22,213 nucleotides of DNA from Chitinophagaceae bacterium. GTDB taxonomy: Bacteria; Bacteroidota; Bacteroidia; Chitinophagales; Chitinophagaceae. Every line of letters begins with the position of its first letter. Position 1 is the first letter of the stretch. The notes under the pieces are model-generated. The model was not told the DNA's origin and did no database searches. It saw only the letters and a list, made by a program, of their open reading frames with translations. Positions 1 to 7,187 of this stretch are shown here, in pieces. The DNA lies in assembly GCA_025351145.1 (NCBI GenBank), contig JANXWM010000296.1:1-22213 (forward strand). Direction: 5' to 3'. The position numbers were made by a program, and so were the translations under genes.

Positions 1-175
1 CCCAGAGGGTGGTGTCGTCGTCGAGAAAACCAAGCACCGCAATTCCAAGCCGCGGAGAATGATAGATGCGCTTAAACAAATGCTTGCCCACCACACCAGC
101 TCCGTAGATCACAGCGGGGCGAAGTGCGCGGCCACGAGAAACCACCACCAATTGCAATTGATAAAAAAGAGCACG
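1..175 (-). CDS. Fragment of sugar-transferase-like protein (NAD-binding-like domain), both ends missing
   Basis: Read on the minus strand in the frame one base off the neighbouring propeller gene, these bases give an uninterrupted peptide with RALRPAVIYGAGVVGKHLF and, further on, SPRLGIAVLGFLDDD. A Gly-rich GAGxxG turn followed by a GFLDDD strand end is typical of the Rossmann-like domain in polyprenyl-phosphate sugar phosphotransferases (WcaJ type) and CapD/WbpM-like nucleotide-sugar enzymes. The piece runs off the window at base 1 and has no start of its own. Its GC content and codon use are visibly higher than in everything to its right. I infer that it does not belong to the same gene, and perhaps not to the same genome, as the propeller gene it is fused to. 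The exact junction could lie anywhere from about 150 to 185. Confidence 0.5.
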
Positions 176-1490
176 CTCCACCAGCAAAAACAGAATCGCC
201 CCTTGTTGCTAATTTAAATACCGTATAATTTGCATTAACCGAACTATCAGTCAGCGTACCGGTTGTGGCATTTACACGGGCAAGATAGCTTCGCAGTTTG
301 GTTGTATTTACCAATGTAAAACTGCCACCTAAATAAATAGCTGTATCTGCCACTGAGGCTAAAGTATATATATAAGAGTTTACATCTGGGTTCCAGCTTT
401 GTACATTACCATTTACCGAAGCAACGGATGCAGCATAATTACGCCCCGTTCCATTCACGGTTGTAAAAGTGCCCCCGATGTATAGCTTGTTCCCAATTTT
501 GATGATTGATTTTACTTCGCCATTGCATTCTGCAACAAAACCCGGGTCAATTGTTTTTGCTGCTGTTATATGTGCCATATACGATTTTGCTATACCCCCA
601 ATCGTTGTAAAAGCTCCGCCCACATACCAGCCTCCGCTTCCATCAGCCAATATAGCCCTTACCAAACCATTTGTAACAGGGAAATCGGTATCAGGAATAT
701 CAACTGAATCTTTTAGTGAGGCAATATTATTTGTTTGAAAACCTGTTTGCGAAAAGGCCCCGCCAATCATCAGTGTATCGCCTTTGTTCTCAATTGCATA
801 AACCACATAATTGGCTGTAACAGTTCCCTTTTTTGCACTGCCGTTAGTTTTATCAAGTACAGCAAAGTATGCTTTTGATTTACCACCAATCGTAGTAAAA
901 GAGCCCCCGGCATACACATTGGTTGCATTAGCAAACAATGCATAAACATAGCTGTTCGCATTGGGGTCAAAAGTGTTTACAACAGTGCCAGTTGTTGCGT
1001 TAACCGCAGCAATATAGTTTCGGGCCACACCATTAACAGTAGTAAAAGTGCCGCCTATATAAAGTGTACTTCCCACTTTGTAAATACTGTAGATGGCACC
1101 ATAGTTTAGATTTACTGTAAACGATGGGTCAATGGTTTTATTTGCCAGTACATGCGTAAGGGCATTTACAGCAATACCATCGTATAAACTAAAAGTGCCG
1201 CCCACATACCATCCCCCGGTGCCGTCAGGAACAGCACTTCGCACTGTACCGTTAAATGCCGGAAAATCCATATCCGGATAGTCATTCGTTGTTGTGTTCA
1301 CTGCGGCAGACCCGGTATTTAAGCCAACATAATTAAACCCTCCGCCTACATAGTATTTTCCCCCGTTTTTATACACATTATAAACAGTGCCATCGGTGGA
1401 GCTCATATTTTTTACGATGGTTTGTGCAGAAGATGAATTGCATACTACAGTTAAAACTGTAATGCATAGAAGAAGTAGTTTTGTTTTCAT
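176..1490 (-). CDS. Secreted delta-60/Kelch-like beta-propeller repeat protein, 3' end lost
   Basis: The protein begins MKTKLLLLCITVL and ends its signal peptide near SSSAQT, so it is probably exported. I chose the ATG at 1490 over one four codons upstream because it starts the signal peptide cleanly. The body is a run of about 60-residue repeats, each with a GG(T/S/A)F(T/S)T..G core (for example LYIGGTFTTVNG, twice), then a Y.A.V...TG strand and a DP..NSYVYAL-like strand. This pattern is seen in delta-60-type or PQQ-like propellers of Bacteroidota surface proteins, which often carry a C-terminal sorting domain. Here the last repeat stops at about VFAGG, and the reading frame runs into unrelated GC-rich sequence, ending at a chance stop near 72. 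The natural C-terminus is therefore missing. Its molecular function is unknown; it may bind ligands or have a structural role. Confidence 0.6.
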
Positions 1491-1694
1491 AAAACGAAGC
1501 ATTTAGTTTGATAAAGAAATGAGGATAGAGGAAGTTTTTTAGCTTAGTCGCAAGCGCAGTATAAAAGTAAACAATTGAATAGAATTTTCTATAACAATGA
1601 TTGAGCGGTTATCTGCATTTATTAAAAGGCATTTATCGGGCTTCTAATCAATACAGTTATTTTGTACCAAACTAAAATCCCTTATCAGCTTTAC

Positions 1695-1892
1695 TTGCGT
1701 CGCACTCTTGTACTTGAGAATAATGCTGAGCTTTGGGTTGCAGGCGCAGGCAGTTTACATAAACAAAGCAGCTTCTGTTTACACCTTTCCTTTAAACCTG
1801 GTGAAATTGAAAAAGCATGTTGCACATGGTACTAAAGATGACCATTGATATACAGATAAAGTGCTTGCGACGCAACAGGCGATGCCATGAAA
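1695..1892. repeat. Paired copy A of the intergenic TTGCGTCGCAC repeat family
   Basis: A full core TTGCGTCGCACTCTTGTAC lies at 1695-1713 on the plus strand. It is followed by GCTGAGCTTTGGG-like sequence also seen in other copies. A degenerate inverted partner (TGCGACGCAA at 1866-1875, then GGCGATGCCATGAAA to 1892) closes the unit. The rest of the 1503-1978 spacer, downstream of pdxJ and upstream of the propeller gene, shows no gene that I can support. Confidence 0.6.
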
Positions 1893-1978
1893 ACCGGTGC
1901 CGGTATTATACATCTTAATTTTTTGACCGAACTTTTATTTCAGCCGAAAAAAACCTGCGAGTTTAATATTAAAAGCCC

Positions 1979-2695
1979 TTACATCAATTGCCTTTTATAC
2001 ATCTGCACAGCATTTTGATAGCCAAGATATAGTGCATCGCAAACCAGTGCGTGGCCAATAGAAACCTCATCGAGCCAGGGAATATTTTGTTTGAAATATT
2101 TCAGGTTTTGAAGGTCGAGATCGTGGCCCGCATTTAAACCCATGCCAAGTTCTTTTGCTTTTTTGGCGGCAGCGACATAAGGGGCAATTGCCTGTTCTTT
2201 ATTAAACAGAAATTCTTTTGCGTAGCCTTCGGTGTAGAGTTCAATTCTGTCGGTTCCTGTTTGTGCAGCACCTTCAACCATTTCAATTAAAGGATCGACA
2301 AAAATAGACACCCGGATACCTGCGTTTTTAAACACTTTAATGATGCCGGTTAAGTACTCTTTGTTTTCGACCGTGTTCCACCCATGGTTGCTGGTTATTT
2401 GGTCAAGTGCATCGGGCACGAGTGTTACCTGATCTGGTTTCGTTTCTAATACGAGGGCTACAAATTTTTCTTCGGTACAGTTGCCTTCAATATTAAATTC
2501 TGTGGTAATTATTTTTTTTATTTCGTGTACATCATTGTAACGGATATGGCGTTCATCCGGGCGGGGATGTACAGTTACACCATCGGCACCAAAACGTTGT
2601 GCATCAACAACAGCTTTTACAACATCGGGGTTGTTGCCGCCCCGGCTGTTTCTAAGGGTTGCAAATTTGTTGATATTTACACTAAGTTTAGTCAT
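1979..2695 (-). CDS. pdxJ: Pyridoxine 5'-phosphate synthase
   Basis: PdxJ condenses 3-amino-1-hydroxyacetone 1-phosphate with 1-deoxyxylulose 5-phosphate to pyridoxine 5'-phosphate, the last committed step of DXP-dependent vitamin B6 synthesis in the cytoplasm. The product of 238 residues matches the usual length. Visible motifs are VNINKFATLRNSRGG (residues 6-20), GADGVTVHPRPDERHI (36-51, with phosphate/substrate-site His43, Arg45 and His50), IEGN with the likely catalytic Glu70, a TLVPD strand, and the C-terminal NAGHDL and SIGHALV loops. The VNINK and HPRPDERHI forms replace the VNIDH and HLREDRRHI of proteobacterial enzymes. I take the start as the ATG at 2695, one base after the stop of the upstream DUF5995 gene. 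Extending further upstream would add 20 unrelated residues. Translation is probably coupled to the gene before it. Confidence 0.95.
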   Translation of the reverse strand: MTKLSVNINKFATLRNSRGGNNPDVVKAVVDAQRFGADGVTVHPRPDERHIRYNDVHEIKKIITTEFNIEGNCTEEKFVALVLETKPDQVTLVPDALDQITSNHGWNTVENKEYLTGIIKVFKNAGIRVSIFVDPLIEMVEGAAQTGTDRIELYTEGYAKEFLFNKEQAIAPYVAAAKKAKELGMGLNAGHDLDLQNLKYFKQNIPWLDEVSIGHALVCDALYLGYQNAVQMYKRQLM

Positions 2696-2696
2696 G

Positions 2697-3440
2697 TTAA
2701 TCGTATAAGAATTGAATATTTTTTTTAATGTCGGATGATTCAAACCACCTGGCAATTTTCAAGAGCAAATTTACAAAGAAGCCGGGGTTTAAAATCCCCT
2801 CTGCCAGTTTTGAAACAGTTAAGTCGAGGGCTTCTATATAAGCATTTTTTTGACCTGCATCCATACCAGATACCAGCACCGCATTTGTCCAGGCAGCTTT
2901 ACGTGCCGTGCCAATACTGAAATTAATAACTACTTTTTCTTCCTTTACATCGTTTAGAAAACGCATGGGGAAACAGATGTTTGCCAGGTCTTTCTGCATC
3001 CCGTTTGTTAGGGCAGAAATGATATCATTAATCTTTTCAAAATCGTTTTGCAGGGCATTAATGTCTGCACCAGCACTCACTTCGGCTGCAGCTATTCCAA
3101 GGTCGAGATTAATATGTGCGTTAATCCCCAGTATCAAATGCTGCAGCACAACATAATCGTTTTTTGCTGCTGCCTCAAAGGCAATTTGCCATGATTTTGT
3201 GGCTGCTGCATTTTGTGTAAAAGCATCGTATGCAGTAAGGTAACGACTGGCAAAAATTACATCAAGTTTTTCCATGCGCGGTCCGTCTGCAAATAAGTTA
3301 ACGGCAATGCCTTCTTTTACAGCTATCGTCATTTTTCTGTAAAGGCATGCGAAATAACCAAGCCTGGAAGGCTGTTGGGTGCATGTACTGATAATTGTAT
3401 CGAGCTGGGTTATTACTTCATCTAAACTTGTTGCCTGCAT
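2697..3440 (-). CDS. DUF5995 family protein
   Basis: The product is 247 residues with no signal peptide or membrane segment, and is predicted to be mostly helical. It has the signature I associate with DUF5995: an early SRLGYFACLYRKMT segment followed by VKEGI, DGPRMEKLDVIFASRYL, and a central HLILGINAHINLDLGIAAAE. The conserved His/Asp residues in GINAHINLDLG suggest a possible metal or catalytic site, but no function is established that I know of. It is the promoter-proximal gene of a two-gene unit; its TAA is followed after a single base by the pdxJ ATG. That arrangement suggests co-expression with vitamin B6 synthesis but does not prove a shared role. Confidence 0.75.
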   Translation of the reverse strand: MQATSLDEVITQLDTIISTCTQQPSRLGYFACLYRKMTIAVKEGIAVNLFADGPRMEKLDVIFASRYLTAYDAFTQNAAATKSWQIAFEAAAKNDYVVLQHLILGINAHINLDLGIAAAEVSAGADINALQNDFEKINDIISALTNGMQKDLANICFPMRFLNDVKEEKVVINFSIGTARKAAWTNAVLVSGMDAGQKNAYIEALDLTVSKLAEGILNPGFFVNLLLKIARWFESSDIKKNIQFLYD

Positions 3441-3482
3441 TTTATTTATACTTTATTGTATTTGTTCAAAAATGTTAAGAAC

Positions 3483-3501
3483 GTACAAGGGTGCGACGCA
3501 A
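3483..3501 (-). repeat. Solo copy B of the intergenic repeat core
   Basis: The minus strand reads TTGCGTCGCACCCTTGTAC, one mismatch from the family core. It is flanked by ...GATGAAACGTCCC on one side and GTACGTTCTTAAC on the other, resembling the flanks of other copies. It sits in the short spacer between the DUF5995 promoter side and the end of the DUF2911 gene. Confidence 0.7.
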
Positions 3502-3584
3502 GGGACGTTTCATCAAATTACCCAAGCCTGGTCCATACATTTTCTTAATCATTAACAGGCAAAGGTTTCATTTTAATACCACAT

Positions 3585-3611
3585 AAAAAAAGGAACCATT
3601 TATGGGTTCCT
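3585..3611 (-). terminator. Intrinsic terminator of the minus-strand DUF2911 gene
   Basis: AGGAACC (3591-3597) pairs with GGTTCCT (3605-3611) around a 7-base loop. Read on the minus strand, the hairpin is followed directly by a T run (the A run at 3585-3590). It lies just downstream of the stop at 3637. Confidence 0.75.
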
Positions 3612-3636
3612 CTTTAATAAGTTTAGCTTTTAATGA

Positions 3637-4167
3637 TTACTGTACATTAAAGTCAACCTGCAGGCCGCCCCAAAGAAGGCTTACTTTACCGGCTTTGCTA
3701 ATGGTGTAAGTTAACCTTTCGGCCATCTGTGCGCTTTTGCCAGCTTTTACTTTAACCTTTAAAGCGTCTGCACCTTTGTTTTTATCGTAGTCAAAAGCAC
3801 CCCATGTATTCCATGTTTTGTTAAAGATCAGCGTCCACTCATCGCCATTTGCAATAGTGAAGAATGCATATTTACCTGCGGGTAAAGTTTGCCCTTCTAC
3901 TTTTACATCTTTGCTTACCTGGAACACGGTAGCCTCGTTGGCTCCGGCACGCCAAACCTGTCCCTGCATAGGTTCTACGTCTTTTCCAATGGTTCTGCCT
4001 TTTACAGCAGGCTGGCTGTAGTCGATAGTAATAACAGCGCCGCTGGCAATTGTTTCAGTTGCTGTTGCAGGCGGGCTTGGTCTTTTTGATTTGTCGTTTT
4101 GTGCACAGGCACTAAGATTTATCGTTAGTGCTGCAGCCAAAATTGTAAGCGATAAGAAATTTTTCAT
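3637..4167 (-). CDS. DUF2911 family lipoprotein
   Basis: From the ATG at 4167 the protein is 176 residues and begins MKNFLSLTILAAAL, with a lipobox LSAC at about residues 17-20, so it is a likely lipoprotein. Two ATGs further upstream (4185 and 4215) would only push the signal peptide inward. The mature part carries the DUF2911 hallmarks: ITIDYSQPAVKGRTIG, then GQVWRAGANEATVF, LPAGKYAFFTI and WTLIFNKTWNTWG. The family is common in Bacteroidota; its function is unknown and its fold is predicted to be beta-rich. It is divergent from a second DUF2911 gene at 4501, with a repeat element between them, and the pair looks like an old duplication. A hairpin terminator follows the stop. Confidence 0.8.
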   Translation of the reverse strand: MKNFLSLTILAAALTINLSACAQNDKSKRPSPPATATETIASGAVITIDYSQPAVKGRTIGKDVEPMQGQVWRAGANEATVFQVSKDVKVEGQTLPAGKYAFFTIANGDEWTLIFNKTWNTWGAFDYDKNKGADALKVKVKAGKSAQMAERLTYTISKAGKVSLLWGGLQVDFNVQ

Positions 4168-4245
4168 AACTGTATTTTTTTTCATTAACGAAGTTGTGTA
4201 TAAAATAGCTGACAAAAAAATTTTTGATACAAGCGGCAGAAAGTA

Positions 4246-4400
4246 ATGGCATCGCCTCTTGCCACGCTCGGTTCATGGTTCTTTTTTCATAGCATCAAAA
4301 GCCGTGGCAGCCTGTCCTGAGCGGAGCCGAAGGATCGCATCCTTGTACGTTCAGAACAGTAGTGAGCATAGCCAAACCACCATGCATCAAAACCAGCGGC
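4246..4400. repeat. Repeat element C between the divergent DUF2911 genes
   Basis: Bases 4246-4275 (ATGGCATCGCCTCTTGCCAC...) carry the outer part of the family with an altered core, CTTGCCACGCTCGGTTCA. They are the exact reverse complement of 6440-6469. Further on, a TCCTGAGCGGAGCCGAAGGA stretch and a degenerate ATCGCATCCTTGTACGTTCAGAA (about 4334-4356) resemble the inner half of other copies. This element takes up much of the 333-base spacer; the promoters of both flanking genes must lie in what remains. Confidence 0.55.
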
Positions 4401-4500
4401 ACGGGGTATAATTTTTATATTATATCTATGTAAAAAACAGGATTGCTGAATGAACAAAACTCCCATGACCTATATTTGCTTAACAAAAAAATTGTTTGTT

Positions 4501-5337
4501 ATGAAGAAAAAAATGAGTCTTATTTTAACACTCTGTGCATTTGCAATTGGTTCATTTGCCCAGGAGCTTATTACACCGCAACCTTCCCCAACACAGCAAG
4601 TAACGCAAAATTTTGGCTTGTCTAAAATTGAACTTTCTTACTCAAGGCCGGGGATGAAAGGCCGCACTATTTTTGGAGACTTAGTTCCTTATGGTAAAGT
4701 ATGGCGTACAGGTGCAAACCAGGCAACCACACTTACATTTGCTGACGATGTTACTATTGGCGGAACTAAAATTGCTGCAGGTAAATATGGCTTATTAACC
4801 ATCCCTGATCAGTTTGAATGGACAATCATCATTACCAAACAAACCGATGTAACCAGTCCTGCTGCATATAAGCAAGACCAGGATGTAGTTCGCGTAAAAG
4901 TGAAGCCACAAGATCTTGGATTTTCTGTTGAAACATTTACCATTATGTTTGGCAACGTTAAATCGAATAGTTGCGACCTGCAGATTATCTGGGATAATAC
5001 GGTGGCAGTATTACCAATTACTGAAGATATAGACAGTAAGATTAGTGCGCAGATTAAAGACTTAATGGAAAACGATAACCGCCCATATTTCCAGGCTGCT
5101 TTATACTACATTGAAAATGGAAAAGATCTTAACCAGGCAGTAGCATGGCTCGATAAGGCTACAGCTCAAAACCCTGACGCATTTTATATGTATTACCAGA
5201 AAGCAAGGGCATTGGCTAAACTTGGTAAAAAAACGGAAGCACTGGCAGCATCTAATAAATCTATTGAATTGTCAAAAGCAGCTAAGAATGATGACTATGT
5301 TGCGCTCAACATTAAGCTGCAGAAAGAATTGAAGTAA
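4501..5337 (+). CDS. DUF2911 protein with C-terminal TPR-like helices
   Basis: The ATG at 4501 gives a 278-residue protein starting MKKKMSLILTLCAFAIGSFAQ, a clear signal peptide cleaved after FAQ and lacking a lipobox Cys. An upstream in-frame ATG at 4450 would bury the signal and is rejected. Residues of about 30-170 form the DUF2911 domain: KIELSYSRPGMKGRTIFGD, VPYGKVWRTGANQATTL, IAAGKYGLLTIP and FEWTIII. The C-terminal ~90 residues are helical with a TPR-like rhythm (NQAVAWLDKATAQNPDAFYM, ARALAKLGKKTEALAASNKS), which points to protein-protein contact in the periplasm. The gene converges on the RRM gene, and a strong bidirectional hairpin separates them. The function of the family is unknown. 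Confidence 0.82.
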   Translation: MKKKMSLILTLCAFAIGSFAQELITPQPSPTQQVTQNFGLSKIELSYSRPGMKGRTIFGDLVPYGKVWRTGANQATTLTFADDVTIGGTKIAAGKYGLLTIPDQFEWTIIITKQTDVTSPAAYKQDQDVVRVKVKPQDLGFSVETFTIMFGNVKSNSCDLQIIWDNTVAVLPITEDIDSKISAQIKDLMENDNRPYFQAALYYIENGKDLNQAVAWLDKATAQNPDAFYMYYQKARALAKLGKKTEALAASNKSIELSKAAKNDDYVALNIKLQKELK

Positions 5338-5360
5338 AATTAAATTTTACCTGAAAATAA

Positions 5361-5394
5361 AAAGGATGCATGTAATATTTACATGCATCCTTTT
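5361..5394. terminator. Bidirectional intrinsic terminator
   Basis: AAGGATGCATGTAA (5362-5375) and TTACATGCATCCTT (5379-5392) form a perfect 14-bp stem with a 3-base loop. There is an A run before and a T run after, so it can serve both the DUF2911/TPR gene and the convergent RRM gene. Confidence 0.88.
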
Positions 5395-5417
5395 TTCATT
5401 ATTGCCAGGGAATATTA

Positions 5418-5765
5418 TTAGCGGTTACGGTCGTTATTGAAACCTGAATTGTATCCTCCGCCACCTCCAGAATTACCTTTACGGAAACCACCACTACCAC
5501 CGGGGCTGCCGCCAGGCCGGCTGTTACGCTCTTCGGCCTGTTTTACAACAAGGGGTTTTTTACCAAGAGAAACATCATTAAGGCCATCAATGGCTTCCAG
5601 AGCTTCTGCATCATCCGGCATTTCTACAAATGCAAATCCGCGGCTTTTGCCGGTTTCTTTGTCAATTGCAACCTTAGCCGACTTAATGGTGCCAAATTTT
5701 TCAAATATTTCTTCTAATTCTGCATCATCAAGATCGTAAGGAAGGCCAGCTACAAAAAGTTTCAT
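5418..5765 (-). CDS. Glycine-rich RRM RNA-binding protein
   Basis: This is a 115-residue single-RRM protein of the type found in Bacteroidota and cyanobacteria (RbpA-like). RNP2 is LFVAGLPY (residues 3-10) and RNP1 is KSRGFAFV (40-47), with the aromatic residues needed to stack on RNA bases. The RRM fills residues 1-75; the rest is a flexible Gly/Ser/Arg/Asn-rich tail (PGGSPGGSGGFRKG...). Such proteins bind single-stranded RNA and are often cold-induced, acting as chaperones or regulators in the cytoplasm. It is monocistronic, with a terminator shared with the convergent gene. No clear promoter was recognised, although a TACATTTA box lies about 20 bases before the ATG. Confidence 0.9.
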   Translation of the reverse strand: MKLFVAGLPYDLDDAELEEIFEKFGTIKSAKVAIDKETGKSRGFAFVEMPDDAEALEAIDGLNDVSLGKKPLVVKQAEERNSRPGGSPGGSGGFRKGNSGGGGGYNSGFNNDRNR

Positions 5766-6114
5766 ATAAATTAATTTTTTGTAAATGTACAGAACTTATG
5801 CCTGTAATAATGCGTTCTGTTCAGTTGTATTTTTATTTGCCGGCTCTAATTAAAATTTAAACTATGCCATTTAACCAATCATTATCTTCAAACAGATAAA
5901 TTATTAATTCCTTTTTAAGCGTTTGTAATCCCTATTTGATTTATCATTGTACAATAATCCAATATCCAAAATATTTTACAGCATCCTGCTTTAGAATCTT
6001 TCCTGGATATTTCATTCAAACATTTTTGTTTAAGTTTTCAAATGGTTTCATTTTATGATACCGGCTTGAAATTATTAAAATTATCTGTCAGCTATTTGAG
6101 CGCTAACTCTAAAG
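5766..6114. other. AT-rich spacer without a recognised gene
   Basis: This stretch is AT-rich, with stops in all frames at short intervals. It must contain the promoter of the minus-strand RRM gene near its left end. I see no repeat-family copy, RNA gene or coding pattern here. Confidence 0.5.
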
Positions 6115-6144
6115 TTTGCATGCATTTATTATGAAATTATAATG
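6115..6144 (+). promoter_or_regulatory. Candidate Bacteroidota-type promoter for a small RNA
   Basis: TTTG at 6115-6118 is followed after exactly 19 bases by TATAATG at 6138-6144. This matches the spacing of the Bacteroidota -33/-7 promoter, though the -7 box is closer to a classical TATAAT than to TAnnTTTG. No protein-coding gene starts directly after it. Confidence 0.35.
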
Positions 6145-6150
6145 CCTGCA

Positions 6151-6238
6151 AAATTTAATACCGCCAAAAAATATCTTTTCACATACCCCCTATTTTCAAC
6201 CCTGGGTTCAAAAGCCGTTTCTCATGAAACGGTTTTTT
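6151..6238 (+). ncRNA. Candidate small RNA, about 90 nt
   Basis: A promoter-like pair of boxes ends at 6144 and a good Rho-independent terminator lies at 6215-6238, with no convincing gene between them. The resulting transcript would be about 90 nt and contains short C-rich and G-rich patches (ACCCCC; CCCTGGGTTC). A 60-codon reading frame starting at 6142 overlaps the promoter box and runs into the downstream repeat, so I do not take it as coding. No known RNA family was recognised. Confidence 0.3.
6215..6238 (+). terminator. Orphan intrinsic terminator
   Basis: CCGTTTC (6215-6221), a TCAT loop, GAAACGG (6226-6232), then six T's. The nearest upstream plus-strand gene ends at 5337, beyond its own terminator, so this hairpin needs another transcript to explain it. 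Confidence 0.7.
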
Positions 6239-6258
6239 ATTTTATGAAATACTATGTA

Positions 6259-6489
6259 CCCGGCAGCAATACAGGAATGAAGCACCTGTTGCGTCGCACT
6301 CTTGTACGTCCGGAGGTTTACTGAGCTTTCACCTAAGCGTATATCTAACCATATTTACCCATTCACAATTAAACAATGTTGCGATAACTGCAGCAACCCG
6401 CACTTAATGTCTTTCATAGCTGCTATAAAAGGGGAACTTTGAACCGAGCGTGGCAAGAGGCGATGCCATAAAAAACTCCTGCCGGGCTC
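6259..6489. repeat. Paired repeat element D
   Basis: The left arm begins CCCGGCAG and holds the core TTGCGTCGCACTCTTGTAC at 6289-6307. The right arm, inverted, ends TGCCGGGCTC and contains the GGCGATGCC part at 6460-6467, but with the alternative core shared with element C. The two ends are inverted copies of about CCCGGCAG. The interior is about 130 bases with no coding pattern. The element lies upstream of the 6555 gene, leaving only about 65 bases for that promoter. Confidence 0.6.
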
Positions 6490-6554
6490 ATAAAATGTAT
6501 TGAAACTGCATCGTACTTCTAATTTATACTACCTTTATTTTTTATTTACACTTT

Positions 6555-6950
6555 ATGGAAGAACAGGAAAAAAGCAGCACACTTAAGCGTTTACGTAACC
6601 GCTACAGGCTGGTGGTAATAAACGATGATACTTACGAAGAAATGATCACTTTCAAATTATCGCGGATCAGTGTTTACGTTGGGTTAAGTACGGTTTTTGT
6701 TTTGCTTGTTAGCCTTACCGTTGCGCTGATTGTGCTTACACCGCTTAAATATTATATACCGGGTTATGGCAATAACAATAACCGTTCTGAATTACAGGTG
6801 CTTAAAATGCGCACCGATTCGCTGGAGCAGGCAGTTTTATATAAAGACCAATACCTCAACAACATTAAAAAAGTTTTGAATGGAGATACCCCTTCAAAGT
6901 TAGATACCACTGCCATTACAGTACCCAAGCCTGTTATTTCCAACGATTAA
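6555..6950 (+). CDS. Single-pass membrane protein resembling the N-terminus of M23 peptidases, without a peptidase domain
   Basis: This 131-residue protein has a basic cytoplasmic N-terminus containing RNRYRLVVINDDTYEE, one strong membrane segment at residues 38-63 (ISVYVGLSTVFVLLVSLTVA...), the linker TPLKYYIPGYG, and a short coiled coil (about 78-106) before a Thr/Pro tail. The RLVVINDDTYEE...LSR...TPL.YYIPGY pattern is what I associate with the N-terminal region of Bacteroidota M23 (LytM-like) cell-wall peptidases. The peptidase domain is absent and the ORF ends naturally. It is the first gene of a forward cluster; the gap to the AtpZ-like gene is 21 bases. A role at the cell envelope is inferred only. 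Confidence 0.6.
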   Translation: MEEQEKSSTLKRLRNRYRLVVINDDTYEEMITFKLSRISVYVGLSTVFVLLVSLTVALIVLTPLKYYIPGYGNNNNRSELQVLKMRTDSLEQAVLYKDQYLNNIKKVLNGDTPSKLDTTAITVPKPVISND

Positions 6951-6971
6951 ATGATCCATTGAAAACAACCT

Positions 6972-7187
6972 GTGGATAATAAACAAAAATCGAATAAACA
7001 GTTATTGCTCCAGTATTCAGGATTGGCTTTTCAATTGTTGGCAGCAATTGGTTTAGCTGTTTATGCAGGATATTATCTTGATAAGTGGATAAAAACAAAA
7101 TCCCCCATATTTCTCTGGCTATTACCTTTGACCGTTATAATAACTATGATTGCCAAAGCAATTAAGGATACTTCAAAAAAACAATAA
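6972..7187 (+). CDS. atpZ: AtpZ/AtpI family protein
   Basis: This is a 71-residue protein with two membrane helices (LLQYSGLAFQLLAAIGLAVYAGYYL.. and SPIFLWLLPLTVIITMIA) linked by DKWIKTKSP. It is the typical small AtpZ/AtpI-like protein encoded before the F-type ATP synthase operon, thought to assist assembly of the c-ring or Mg2+ supply. It uses a GTG start, since the only nearby ATG upstream is followed at once by a stop. Its TAA overlaps the next gene's ATG by one base (TAATG), a sign of translational coupling. The atpB gene and the rest of the ATP synthase are not downstream here. Confidence 0.8.
   Translation: MDNKQKSNKQLLLQYSGLAFQLLAAIGLAVYAGYYLDKWIKTKSPIFLWLLPLTVIITMIAKAIKDTSKKQ

Noticed and set aside
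72..175. C-terminal 35 residues of the long minus-strand frame (SFLSIAIGGGFSWPR...)
   Set aside because: They come from out-of-frame reading of the unrelated GC-rich sequence and are not part of the propeller protein.
6180..6240. Possible tRNA or tmRNA end, because of GGGTTCAAA before a hairpin
   Set aside because: No acceptor, anticodon or D-arm pairing could be drawn around it, and the following stem is a plain terminator.
6142..6324. 60-codon plus-strand reading frame
   Set aside because: It begins inside a promoter-like box, crosses a terminator hairpin and ends in repeat element D; the peptide has no coherent composition or recognisable motif.
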